Translations under genes and position numbers: made by a program
Shown: piece after piece, positions 47,259 through 58,531 of the stretch
How positions within the stretch are numbered: the stretch's first letter is position 1
Layout of the letters: every line of letters begins with the position of its first letter
The notes under the pieces: model-generated
What the model saw: the letters and a program-made list of their open reading frames with translations, nothing else
Told to the model about the DNA's origin: nothing
Databases searched by the model: none
Assembly (NCBI GenBank): GCA_007115705.1
Contig: QXEO01000341.1
Location: 248,001 to 312,000, forward strand
DNA from: Dactylis glomerata
Lineage: Eukaryota; Streptophyta; Magnoliopsida; Poales; Poaceae
DNA: 64,000 bases
Direction of reading: 5' to 3'

Positions 47259-48554
47259 TGTAACACCCCACTTTTTGTAAACCTTGTTAGTCCAAAGTTT
47301 GGCACTTTTGTTTTGGGATAATTTAAAAACTTCTATTCATATGATTGTTTGAGTGCTAGCATATGTGATTTCATGAATGTGCATGCATGATTTTATGTGA
47401 GTGCATGTGTTGCTTATTTCTTGCTTGCATTTTTATTTTCTCTACAACCAATATCTTTATTCTTGAGTTATATTGTTGCTATGATCTTATGCTGAATTTC
47501 TTGATCTTGATGCTTGCTTAAGTAAAACAGAAACCCTAGCTTAACCTCTTTGCTTGATCACACTTTATTAGAATTTCTTTTTCTTTTATTTTTGAAGCAT
47601 TATTGGAAAATAGGAACATCACCAAAACCCCACCTCCACTTGTTCAAAAATTCTGAAACTTGGTAGGTGGACTTTTACTACTTGAAAATCACTTTTTGGC
47701 CAATCATCACCACCACTTGAACCAAATTTTGATCTTTTCAAAATTCAAACGAATTTTGGCCAAAATTGCCATTTCTTCTTTCTTTCTTCTTCTTTCTTCT
47801 TTCTCTCCTTGCCAACTTGACCAAGAGGCCACCCCAGCCGGCCACTACCCTCTCCCTCTCTTATTCTCCTTGTCCTGTAGCAAATGGACACAAGGGAGGG
47901 GTGAAACCCGAGGCAATCTTTGCAAGATTGCCCTATCCCCTCTCTCTCACTCTCTTCCCTCTCTACCCCCAATCGGCGACGAGCTGCCGCCCAGGAGGAC
48001 CCCCACGACCCCACCTGCCAGCCACCCCAGACCCTGCACCCCACCTTCTCTCTTTATCTCGCCGGCGCCGACCGTGCGCACGCTCATGGAGACCCAAGCT
48101 TCAGCGGCAAGCCAGCCGTTGCTGCGTTGCCATCAACGCCCTCTGGACACCGTCGACGCCGCCCAATCGACGCCAGCTGCTCCGACTGGCCGTAGGCCTC
48201 ACAGCCGCCCTCGCTCTGACCCTGTCGAGCACGCGCCGTGGACGCCGAGAGCGTGCACCGCGTTCCCATTTGTGCACGCGTCCATTTCGCTCGCGCCGCA
48301 CACCGTTTTGCACGGCATCAAACGTGCAATCACGCAGCACACACGCCCAACACTTCTACCCATCGATGTGGCCTGCTCGTGACCGAAACCGAACGCACCT
48401 CGACTGAAACCGACGTAACCCCGGCCGATGCAGCCCACGCCCGAGCTCCATGCTTGCATCGTTGGACTCAGTCCACGACGCCGTCTCCAGCAAGCCGCCC
48501 CAGCCGACGAATCGTTTCCGACGAGTCTACACTGAACCGAGACCATCGCGAGCA

Positions 48555-48560
48555 TATAAG
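48555..48560 (+). promoter_or_regulatory. TATA box of element D 5' LTR
   Basis: CATATAAG before CTCGAGCACC; repeated at 62715-62720. It lies in a GC-rich context like the TATA boxes of B, C and E. Confidence 0.5.
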
Positions 48561-50106
48561 TCTCGAGCACCCCTCTCCTCGCCCTCTCTGCTTGCCATTT
48601 GCCCCCTCTCCACATCTCCTCTCGTCTGTGAGCTCTTCTCTCTGCATCCCACGCTCCCGTTCATCTCAACCAGCCCTAGCGAGCTCACCGGAGAAACGCC
48701 GAAGCCGAGGGAGAAGGGGAAGGTTGCCGTCGGATTTCATCGCCGCCACCCTCTCTTCTCTTCCTCGCTGGCTTCCCAGACCCCTTCTGAATCTAACGAT
48801 ATACTTTTCTTTCCCTAGATCCACCAGTAGCCGACGACATCGTCGACCTCGCCGGAGCACCTGGGAGCAATGGCGGTGAGGTAGATCAAAGCTGCGGCCC
48901 CGTTCACCTCTCCGATGACATCATTGAGCATCTCTGACACTCCGCCACCAATCCACGCCGTCCAATCGTCGCCGACGAGCCCTAGGTGAGCACCGCACCA
49001 CCCCAGTGAAACCCTAGCCTCGCCATCGACCTAAACCCTCTGTCGCGGAGACGACGAACCGAGGCCGTCGATCTTCACTTGATCGAACGGCGCTCGACGC
49101 CCCGTACCGCTTCGGCCTCCCACGTCGCTGACTGGCCTGGCCCGCCGGTCAGCCGTTCAAATCGGCCGTTTCCCGCCGCGCCGCATCGGATCTGGGCCGG
49201 CCCGTCGCTTGGCGGCCTGGCTCGGTCAGATCCGGCCCGGATCTGTTTTTTTTTTAGAAATCTGTTTCAAATTTGATTTGATCTGTGAACTTGTAAAATT
49301 CATAGAATATTCTCTGTATGAGCAAATTGATTGATTCGAATTTCTGTGAGTATCTTGTTGTGATATCTTTCAAATGGCATAGGTCCCATGTTTGTAGACC
49401 CTCTGTAGATGAAATGATAAATAGTGAAGGTAATTAGATCCTTTTTCATGTTTATTTTATATCTTGAGTTTTGTATACTGAAAATGAGTAGACCCAATTT
49501 TCAGTGATAGATTAACAAGTTAGTTTGCTTGACCAAGTGGTTTTGCTATTTTAGGACTCATACTCTTGCAGTGGTAATTGAATTGTTTGTTTGTGTAGTT
49601 AATCTTAGGTAAATTGCCATCTGCAGGATATTAGGAATTTCTGTATGAATCTCATTTTGTTGGGTTGTGCTCTGGAAGAGCTTTCCAGAACAATTTAGCT
49701 CACATTTTTCTAATGCTCAGAGAATATCTGAGGTTTATTTTGGTGTTATAGTATTATTTCCTATTGTTAAATTTATAGGAATTAAACCACAAACTATTTT
49801 TGGTTAAATCCAACTTTGTTGGATTCTTAAGATTGTTGTCAACCTGTTAGTTTACTGAGTGTGTTGTTTGGTCCATAGAACCACTTGCATGCTTGTTGGA
49901 AATAAGTAGTGTGTTAATTGCTTTGTTTGAAAAAAACCTAGATTCTAAGTAGGATTAACTTAATAACTAAAACCTATCAAATCTTGTTTTGTTTTCTAAA
50001 CTTGTTTGCTTTTGATACTCTTTGTTGTGTGTTATGGAGTGCACAAAATGGTGAGACTTGTGTATGCATGTATATTCATTGTGTGCTATTATTTTTCCGG
50101 CGATAG

Positions 50107-51609
50107 AATCGAACGAAGAGTGTACCGAAGAGGGGGAAGTTTTTGAGTATCAAGAAGAAGAGGACCAGGGACAAGACGCTCAAGGCAAGCCATCTAACTT
50201 GTTGCATATCTGAACCCTATTCACTTGTTTTGCAGGTTGCATAATGGTTTATAACATTGCATGTTTTTATATTGCTATAGTTCTTGTAGAAATTATATTG
50301 TTGGCTCAAGCTCCACGAGCCCATTGTTATCATCCCATGAGATGACCCCCTTTGAACACCTACTCTTCACCCCTATAGTATTTGGCTTGTTGATTAGCAG
50401 CAAGACCCTTGGAAATACCCTCTAGTGGAGCCAAAAATTCTAGGATGGGAACACTCAAAAAGTTTTCTTGAAAATGATTTCGAAAACCTTGGAGTAGTAT
50501 ATACTCCACTGAAGTGTTTTACAAAAAGGCTTTGAGAAAATGATGATGCTCATGGAGGATAAAGGAGATGGTGACTTTTAAATGACATTGGTGATCACTA
50601 GGTATCCACCAGAACAATTTACCCGTGCAACCACATTACCTCAGAATGGGACGGGGCCTAGTCTGAAGTCTATTTACTTTAGTGCGGGGAGCCTCATATT
50701 ATATAAGGGTTTGTAGGACCCTGGAATCCGGGTTGCCACAAGACTATGGGCAATAGTGAATCGGGATCCTTCGGGATTTATCCGGCCGGAAGACACTTGG
50801 GTTCTCCCGCCGTGGCACTGGAGCTACACTCTGAATGGAGGTAGGCTGCCAGGGTTTGCCGGGGAGGTTAACTCTACAGGGCAGGCACCCGTACTAACGT
50901 AGTTGTATGGAAGGCTCCTTTTGATTATCCGAACCCCGCATACTTGTGTATGACGGACCGTGGTGGTATCCCGGCGGATCTATCGAATCTTGTGGGCAAA
51001 GTGTACAACCTCTGCAGAGTGAAATCCTATTCGAATAGCCGAGTCCTCGGTCATGGACGGTTGGAATGGTCGCTATCTAGCCCAATGTTGGTTTTGTTTT
51101 CAAAGGATGTTTTTGGAAAGGAAAAGGAGAAAGGTGTCGGACGGAGTACTCGGAGGGTACTGCCGTGACACGTGGGTGACCCGGAGTACTTGTAGGGTAC
51201 TGCCGATGAAGGAGGATGGTAATGTTTGATTGACCATTGTTATTCTTGGAAAATAAATGAGTTTCCCCCTTCCCTAGAACTTTTACTAAAGATGGTTTTA
51301 TAAAAATTCTTCTTTAATAAGGATATAGAAATGTCGTAGGACATGCTATATCCACAAGAGAAACTATGATATAGAGATGTCGTATGACATGCTATATCGA
51401 CACGAGAAACTATGAGTAGGATAGAGCAAGTAACCCGAAACCACTTCTCTTGCTACGGCCAAACTGCATGTTAATCACTCTCTCTTAGATGGTTTGCGAG
51501 TACAATTCAAATGTACTCACGGCTTTGTCCCTGGCTATTAACTTGGTCAGATTATGAGGAGGACTATGATGATGAAGGTGAGGAGTTCGATGATGCCGGT
51601 GCGAACTAG
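50107..51609 (+). other. Candidate acidic exons 2 and 3 in D 5' LTR
   Basis: Exon 2 (50107-50184, 78 bases) follows GGCGATAG and ends CAAG before GCAAGC. Exon 3 (51551-51609, 59 bases) follows TTGGTCAG and ends in TAG. Joined, they read one open frame dominated by Glu and Asp (for example EEGEVFEYQEEEDQ, then DYEEDYDDEGEEFDD). Both junctions fall at the same codon phase and next to the same bases as in C and E. The homologous exon 3 of element A has an in-frame TAA. Confidence 0.5.
51322..51398 (+). repeat. Tandem hairpin units in D 5' LTR (2 copies)
   Basis: Two GATATAG/ATGTC/GACAT/CTATATC units, the same as the arrays in element A and at the same distance upstream of the last LTR exon. Confidence 0.8.
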
Positions 51610-51880
51610 GACCCATCTCCTGGTCAGTCGCCTGTAGGGTAGAGGCATGGACCGGGCTACCGACGCTACCCTTGTATCCATTGCAATGCTGGTGAACTTG
51701 CCCTGCGTGGCATTTAAATTCGGCCAAGTGGCCATGTAAGACTATTTGAACTCGTTATGTAATGGATGATGTACTTCTGTAATGCCAACTCGGTTATGTG
51801 GATTCACGACGATCTTCCTGGGATCATGAATTGTATGCATAACGGGAATCTCGGGAGGTAAGCCGGGGTCCCCACAGAGT

Positions 51881-51893
51881 TGGTATCAGAGCC
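51881..51893 (+). other. Primer binding site of element D
   Basis: TGGTATCAGAGCC four bases after the LTR end, complementary to initiator tRNA-Met. Confidence 0.9.
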
Positions 51894-52135
51894 ATCCTGA
51901 CCTTAGGAGACCCTAGAGTAGCCTGGGCATTAGATCGAACCAAAACTTAATTTGTTACTAAACTAAAAGAGATGGCTTAATATATATATAAGGTAAATAT
52001 ATATTGCTCTCATCTCTTCCCTTGCTCTTTAAGCATGTAGCCTACTTGCATTTTAATTCAAGTTTTTTTACAGTATTTAAAATATTGCACACTTGGGCAT
52101 GTTATTAATTAAATCTACCTTAAAATTTTGTGTAG

Positions 52136-52990
52136 ATGGACGCTCCTACCACTCACCATCAGGTCGGTACCCACGAGGACGTGCTTGTGTTTGAGCGCGA
52201 CTTGGTGGAGCTGGCCGCGCGTCTCGGACGCCCGCGTTCGGAGATTCGGGGTTACCGACTCTTCGAGGAGGGCACTCAAGAGCTGTCCTTCCAGCTCGTT
52301 TGTTAGGTCCACAGGAAGGAGGTCCCGCCGATCTCCCAGGGGTTCACCTTCGAGGTGATTGAGCGTACTTGGGGCGATGGACTTATGCGTGTTCTGCGAC
52401 ACGCCATCTCGCGTCTCGTCCACCTTCACTACGACGAGCTACTTGGTACCCGCTACGAGCACTACAGACGGGTTGACTCAGACGGTCTTCCTCACCAGGC
52501 CGCCGCCCACACTCCGTTCAGCCGCCACCTTTGCCACACGGAGGCCTTGCTGCACCACACCCAGGAGCAGCTAGACCACGTCCGTATGGTCACCGACGAG
52601 AGGGGCTTGGAGTTAGCTGTTCTTCGTGCAGATCTTTAGGAGACTATCCTCTCTCACCACCACCTCCTCGCTGCTAAGAGGAGGATCTCGAAGAGGAACA
52701 AGACCCTGCGGCAGCGTGTCCACGACTTGGAGGACCACCTAGCTTCTCTTGAGAGTCACGTGTCAGAGTTGGAGGAGGAGACCGCCGAGCTCCGCAAGGA
52801 GAATGAGGTAGTCCTTGGACGTGACGATGACCACCAGGAGGCCTTTGACGAGGAGCCCGCGAGCACCGACGATGACGACCGTGGTAGCGATGGCGGTGAC
52901 GACCGCAACGCTATCATGGACTTCTACGCGCCTGAGACTCCGAGCGAGGAGGACCCTGAGGAGGTTGAGCCACACGTCACTATCGATTAG
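52136..52990 (+). pseudogene. Extra ORF 5' of gag in element D, two TAG stops
   Basis: A 285-codon frame from ATG at 52136 with in-frame TAG at 52304-52306 and 52637-52639. It is homologous to the 260-residue ORF of element C: both have FERDL near the start, a TW(A/G)DGL block, an R-x-D-(A/S)-DG block, LESH inside a coiled-coil region, and an acidic tail (here ending EEDPEEVEPHVTID). Order and spacing match, and both lie between primer site and gag. No catalytic motif is visible. In C the ORF is whole; here it is broken. Confidence 0.75.
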
Positions 52991-53327
52991 GAGGTGTCCG
53001 ACTTACTACTACCACTTCACTTAGGATGACGACTGCAGAGTAGGATTTACTTATCCCCTTTTGCGTATGTATTGCATGGTTCTATTGAAACCGTTGATGT
53101 GATGATGTATGAGACTATGGGTGATGGGTGCTAGATGGATGTGATGCCACTTTTGTATGTATGTATGTATGCATGTACTGGACTTGGATGCTTTTGTATG
53201 TTAATATAATGTGGATGTTAGCTTATGTATGTCTCTCCCGCATGATTTCGTTACAAAATGTTTTTGTACAACGCATTTACTTCAATTATTTTCGTATTGG
53301 TTTCTCACCCAACCGCTTTTCTCCAGA
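52991..53327 (+). other. Spacer between extra ORF and gag of element D
   Basis: Non-coding, with a short TATG microsatellite near 53154-53176. Nothing else is recognised. Confidence 0.6.
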
Positions 53328-54955
53328 ATGGCTCCGGAAACGCGAGGCCAAGCTGGAAACAATCCGCCCCCTCCACCTGAGCCTGACATGACGCAGGTGC
53401 TGCGACTCATGTTAGAAGAACGTGAAGCCGCACATGCCGAGCGTCAAGCCAATCTCGCTACTCTCCAACACCTTGCCCAGCGTGCCACCAACAACAACAA
53501 TAATCGTGGTGGCAATGGTGATGATGAGCCGCAAACCAAGCTTTGGGATTTCCAAAACTCCAACCCACCCACCTTCACTAAGTCTGCTGAGCCTCTGGAT
53601 GCCGATGATTGGCTCCGGACTATTGAGAATAAACTTGAGTATGCGGGAGTGGGAGCAAACGAGAAGGTCCTGTACGCAACTCACTTTTTAGCTGGACCAG
53701 CTGGAGCATGGTGGGAAAATGTCCGCGCCATGCAGCCCGAGGGACAAGTTATGACCTGGGATGCTTTCAAGACCAAGTTCCGCAAGGCTCACGTACCCTC
53801 AGGACTTATCAAGATCATGAGAGATAAATTTCTCAATCTGAAGCAAGGAGGTATGAGTGTTACCGACTACCTCGACAAGTTCACCACCAGGGGGAGGTAC
53901 GCCCCAAACGATATTGACACCGATGAGAAGAAGAGAGAGAGATTTCTCAACGGATTACAGGAAGAGCTGCAGACTTACCTTGTGGCTGTCCACTATCCCG
54001 ATTTAGAAGCCATGGTAGATGCTGCCATCATGGTCGAAGACAAGAACAAAGCTGCCCGTGAGAGTCGCTAGAGGAGGATGATGAACCAAGGAGGACCTAG
54101 TGGTCACAGGTCCCGCAGTATGCCCCCATCCAGGGCCGCGCCGCCACCCCAGTGGTTCGCCTCTCAAACTCCTAGGCCCAACAACCCTAGCCGTCAGTAC
54201 CCCAGCAATCGCCCATCAGGAGGAAACTTCTCTGGAAACAACCGCAACACCTTTAACCCCACCAACCACAGTCAGGGCAGTGGATGCTACACATGTGGTC
54301 AGCCTGGACACTTCTCCAAGGAGTGTCCTCTAAAGAAGCCTGCTGCCCCGAGCCTCAGCGCGCCGCGACCCAATTAGGGCCAAGGCCGTGGACCCTCCGG
54401 TAGAAACCTGAAGACTCAAGCCCAAAATGCAAGGGGCCGTCTGAACCATGTCACTGCAGAAGAAGCAGCCGAAGCCCCAGATGTTGTGCTTGGTACGTTT
54501 CTTGTCAACTCCATCCCTGCAAGGGTGATGTTTGATTCGGGTGCATCACATTCTTTCGTTACTGAGCACTTTGTGAAAAAGGGGAAGTTAGAATCAACCA
54601 TGATGACTAGAGCTATGCTAGTTCAGATTCCCGGTTCCGTCGTGAAGACCAAGGATAACTGTGTAGATGTGCCAGTAGTTATTCACGGGGTATCTTTTCG
54701 AGCCAACTTGATTATCTTAGACACGAAACGGTTGGATGTAGTGCTTGGAATGGATTGGATGTCCAAGTACCAGGGGCACATAGATTGCGCTCGAAAGTCT
54801 ATAGCCGTGACCAACAGCGACGGTGTTCGAATTGAGCGCGTTGCAACAATGCCATCCCGCAAAGCCTACTACAAGAAGTCTGTATCCGGGCCAACCCTCG
54901 ACCAAGTCCCAGTGGTATGTGAATGCCCGGATTTTTTCCCCGAAGAGTTGCCAGG
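53328..54955 (+). pseudogene. gag-pol: Element D gag and protease (first part of gag-pol)
   Basis: Starts at ATG 53328 (MAPETRGQ), which aligns with the gag start of C. Capsid blocks include EPLDADDWLRTIE and LAGPAGAWWENVRAMQ. A TAG at 54069-54071 ends the capsid part; the frame continues with a CCHC zinc knuckle (CYTCGQPGHFSKEC), a second TAG at 54375-54377, and the protease with DSGASHSF. The frame stays the same up to 54955, where solo LTR E interrupts it at PEELPG. The earlier in-frame ATG at 53211 has no counterpart in C and is not preferred. Confidence 0.9.
54951..54955 (+). other. Target-site duplication of solo LTR E
   Basis: CCAGG here and at 58527-58531 flanks E exactly. Removing E and one copy restores the reading frame at the Pro-Gly codons before MPPDRDIEF. 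Confidence 0.95.
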
Positions 54956-55917
54956 TGTAACAACTCAGAAAATTGTACTCCAGTTCCTATTAATTAAAGT
55001 ACCAAATTTTGGACCAAGATAAAACTTTTTATCTATTATTGCATGTATGCATGTATTTTCTACTATATATCTTTTATGATTTCATGTGTGTTATTATTTG
55101 TTGTGCAATAGTTAGTTAATTCTAACTTAACCAACAGAAGCAATTGAGAAGAATTATAAGAACCAAAGAAACAAGAAACAAAAGAAAGAAAGAAAAAGAG
55201 AAGAATAAGATGATATAGGAAATCTTATTGACTACCCTACTTGGGACACCTATATTAAGAAACCTGTAGCTCAAGAAAATGTTTGGCCAGTTAGTTGAGC
55301 TTGACCAAGTTACATACTAACTCAACCAAGAAGTTTCTAACCAAATTTCAAATCAGAACATCACTCAAACATCAGCCAAACTTTGAATCTGAAACAGTGA
55401 CAATACCAAAATTTGAAATATGATTTCTGCAAAACTTAACCTTTCTTGGTAACAAAAATATCCTTGGAAACCTTGGCTAATATGCTGAGCACCCAAAGTG
55501 AAAAATTTCAAAAATTCGAAATTTAGTTTCATGCGGGCATTTCGTCGAACACCTGGCAGACGAAAATCGGACGAAATCGATTTCACTATGAAGAACACTG
55601 CTCCCGTTCATCTAGTGCATGTAGCCATGCTCGTTGACGACGCCGCGGTCGAGCCCAGCTCCCTCTGCCCCGACCCGAGCCGTGAGAAGTGGAGGGAAGA
55701 AGAGGAACGCGCCCAGGACCCCCCTCTCTGTCTCTCCTCTTCCTGCACGACGCCGACCGCCATGACCGCGCCAGAGCCGACCCACAGCCCGCCGCAGCCG
55801 AGACCACACCCTTCCAGCACGCTCCCGAGGCCGCCGTGCCCAGCGTGGCCTTTGCACACCGCCAGGGCCCCCGCACTGGCCACCTTCTGGCCGCCCTTGC
55901 CCTCGGCCTTCCGCGCC

Positions 55918-55925
55918 TATAAAAA
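55918..55925 (+). promoter_or_regulatory. TATA box of solo LTR E
   Basis: TATAAAAA lies 22 bases before the ATG of the candidate spliced ORF, within GC-rich sequence. A start of transcription normally lies 25-35 bases downstream of a TATA box, so this ATG would be at or just before the expected start, which weakens the first exon. Confidence 0.5.
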
Positions 55926-55947
55926 CCCCCCCGTCGACCCCCAGAAG

Positions 55948-58283
55948 ATGCCCACACTCACCGCAACCGATCCCCACTCTTCTCTCTTCCTCTCTCCCTC
56001 GGAAGCGTCCAGTCTCTGTGAGCGTGCGCCGCCGCGTTCCTGGAGATTCCGGCCGCCGTTGGAGCTGCTGCTGGACGAGGTGGAGGAGCGGAGCCGCCGC
56101 CGTCGATCTGCTACCCCGCCGTCAAGCTCTGCTTCCTCTCCGTCACGCCCTCGCCGTCGAACAGTCGTCCCTGCAAACGCCGGTGAGCCCTGCCCTAGCC
56201 GAGGATGACGACGCCTCTAAGCCATTAGATCTCGATCTGTCGGTCGCGTACCGATTTGGTGCGTTAAGTGACCTGACCGGTGGGCTCCACCTGTCAGGTT
56301 TAAAAATTAGAAACTTATCCCGCCCGGGCGAAACGGTATCGGGCCGGCCCGTTCGGGATTCTTTTGAAATCGGCCCGGTTCAGTTTAGTTTCGGTCCGAT
56401 TCGTCTTAATTAAATTTCCTGCCCGTTTGAATTAATTCAAATAAGTTTCAGATATGATTTTCAAACTTTAATTCCAAGAGATTTACAAATCCATTTCTAG
56501 CAAATGAATAGGCGTTGGAAAGCTTATGAAATGCTCTACACTTTAGACCTGGTTAGAATTCAATTTGAGTTAGGAATTTAAATAAATAAGAATACTTTGA
56601 CCATAGCTTTATTAAGCATAGGAAAATTCTAGAAAATTGTTTAAGCCTCCAAAAATTATGAAACTTGATTTGTGAACTCACAAATGAACTCCCCTACTGT
56701 TTAGTCAACCTTAATCAACTAAAACCTTGTTAGTGGTACCAATTAGACCCTAACCCGAACCTAGTTAGTAACATAAAATGATAGATCTCTATCATACACT
56801 TAGAATTAATTTTTGCCCTCAATACCAATTCACTTAATTAGTCAATCCTCATTTAAACTAGCCCTAATACCCTAGTTTCATACCCATACTTAAAAAGTAA
56901 ACAACACATGGCCCATGGTAGGAAATTTAACTTGCACACTCAATGCAAACTTGGAAGAAAACTTGCAAACCAATTCAAATAAAATCCAACATAAACTCTA
57001 ATGTTTGAAACTAATGATGTGTGCTGGAAGTGATGTTAGTATGGTGTGGTGATTGTGTGTTTGTGTTTATTCGTTATTAGACGCTAGTGTTGTTGAGGAG
57101 GATATTGAGGGGGAATATTATCAAGAAGAAGAAGAATACCCCGGACACTTTGCCAACCAAGGCAAGCCATCTTTTGAATCATACTCCAAATGCCTAGTTT
57201 TACTATTGCATTCTACTTGTTTTAAGTAAATTGCATGATTGAATTGCTAGAGTAGAATGATAGAAGTATAGTGATATCTTGCTTAGCAAGAGCATCAAGC
57301 TGAGTTTATCCAACTATAGCTTAGTGGTATCATCACTCAATATAGTTGCTTAGTCGCTATTAAAATTGAGGCTATCTCTAAGTGGAACCCCATTTGAACT
57401 TGGTGACTTGAACTTGAAAACTTGAAATGGAGATTCTCCTACATGATGGTCTTATGCAGGAAAATAATATTGACTAAGAATTATGGAATGTATTTGCCAA
57501 ATGATAATAAGTGAGGTACCATGTGAGCCAACCATTACCGTACGACCACATTACCCCTAAATGGGAAGGGGCTTAGTCCGTAGCTTGTTCACCCTAGTAT
57601 GGGAGGTCTTGTATCATCCTTTATAGAAGTGCACCGTGCGCGGGTACTTCTGAACCGAGTGGAAATTCCATTCATCCGGCACTCCGGAGCGGGCAAAACT
57701 AGAGGCGCCGGAACGGAAGATGTCCGTGTCTCGGGCTCTAGGGAAGGATCCTGTACTAGAGTGAGCAAGTGAAAGAGTTTGTTTGATTATCTGAACCTTG
57801 CATACTTTGTGTATGACGAACCGTGGATTTCTCCCGGCAGATGTATCGAATCTTGTGGGTAAAGTGTACCCCTCTGCAGAGGTTTCAAACTATTCGAATA
57901 GCCGCGTCCTCGGTTATGGACAGTTGGCAAACTGTACTTGACTTGTGTCAAGAATGATAATAACTCATGGTGAACTTGGTGAATGACATGACTTGACTTG
58001 ACATTGATATTGACACACTTGAAGTTCCTCTTTAGATTGAATTTAGAGAACTAAACCTCTTTTCCACCACTGAACATTCTTGGGAAATAAAACTAGCTTT
58101 CGCAACTAAACTTAGTGCTTAGTCCACCATATCAAACCTTGCATATCTACTTCAACATTTCATTTATAAGATGGTTTGCGAGTGCATCCAATGTACTCAC
58201 GGCTGTGTCCCTGGCTATCAACTTGGCCAGACTATGGGGAAGAGTATCCGGAGGAAAGTTACGAAGAGGAGTATCAGAACTAA
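55948..58283 (+). CDS. Candidate three-exon acidic ORF inside solo LTR E
   Basis: Exon 1 is 55948-56182, exon 2 57081-57161, exon 3 58231-58283. Intron 1 begins GTGAGC and ends TTATTAG. Intron 2 begins GCAAGC after CAAG and ends TTGGCCAG, a GC-AG intron. The joined frame has 122 codons plus TAA. The first 78 residues are Ser-, Pro- and Arg-rich; the rest is Glu- and Tyr-rich (DASVVEED, then DYGEEYPEESYEEEYQN). Exons 2 and 3 join in the same way in the C and D LTRs. Exon 1 is weaker: its ATG lies close to the TATA box, and the C LTRs lack it. It could be a conserved untranslated leader rather than a gene, or it may join to other exons. No family is recognised. Confidence 0.4.
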
Positions 58284-58531
58284 GATCTTCTACCGAGTCG
58301 CCATTGCCTGTAGGGTGAAGGCATGGACCCGAAGACGTTCTTTCCGCTGCTATATTGTGTTGTAATATGAACTTGGTCTCTATGACCATTGTATTTGAAC
58401 CATCGTATTGTAATGTCTATGGAACTAGTTACCAACTACGTTATGTGTATCACAACAATGATTCTGGGATTGTGGTGGAATGCATAACGGGCACTTCGAA
58501 TTTGTTATAAATTCGGGGTCGTCACACCAGG

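Larger units (their letters stand above)
47259..51876 (+). mobile_element. Element D 5' LTR (4618 bp)
   Basis: Starts TGTAACACCCC and ends CCCCACA, like element A. It has a TATA box at 48555-48560, a long GC-rich block, a CTAG-GTGAGC donor at 48986, acidic exon 50107-50184, a second TATA-like site near 50697, paired palindromes at 51010-51038, two hairpin units at 51322-51398 and acidic exon 51551-51609. Frames of up to 240 codons in the GC-rich block are not kept in frame in the 3' LTR. Confidence 0.93.
54956..58526 (+). mobile_element. E, solo LTR of the element C family (3571 bp)
   Basis: Begins TGTAACAACTC and ends GGTCGTCACA like the C LTRs, in + orientation. It has no interior or primer site and is flanked by CCAGG, so the rest was removed by recombination between its LTRs. 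It is more diverged from either C LTR than they are from each other. It includes TATAAAAA at 55918-55925, candidate exons at 55948-58283 and palindromes at 57871-57901. Confidence 0.95.

Noticed and set aside
47660..48407. Overlapping 240- and 213-codon frames in D LTR as host genes
   Set aside because: They lie wholly in the LTR, overlap in different frames, and the 3' LTR copies are shortened by an indel.
48238..48879. 213-codon frame in GC-rich D LTR, repeated at 62398-63039
   Set aside because: Length is kept between LTR copies mainly because the copies are recent. The frame overlaps other long frames, has odd Arg/Ser/His-rich composition and no start context. GC-rich sequence gives such frames by chance.
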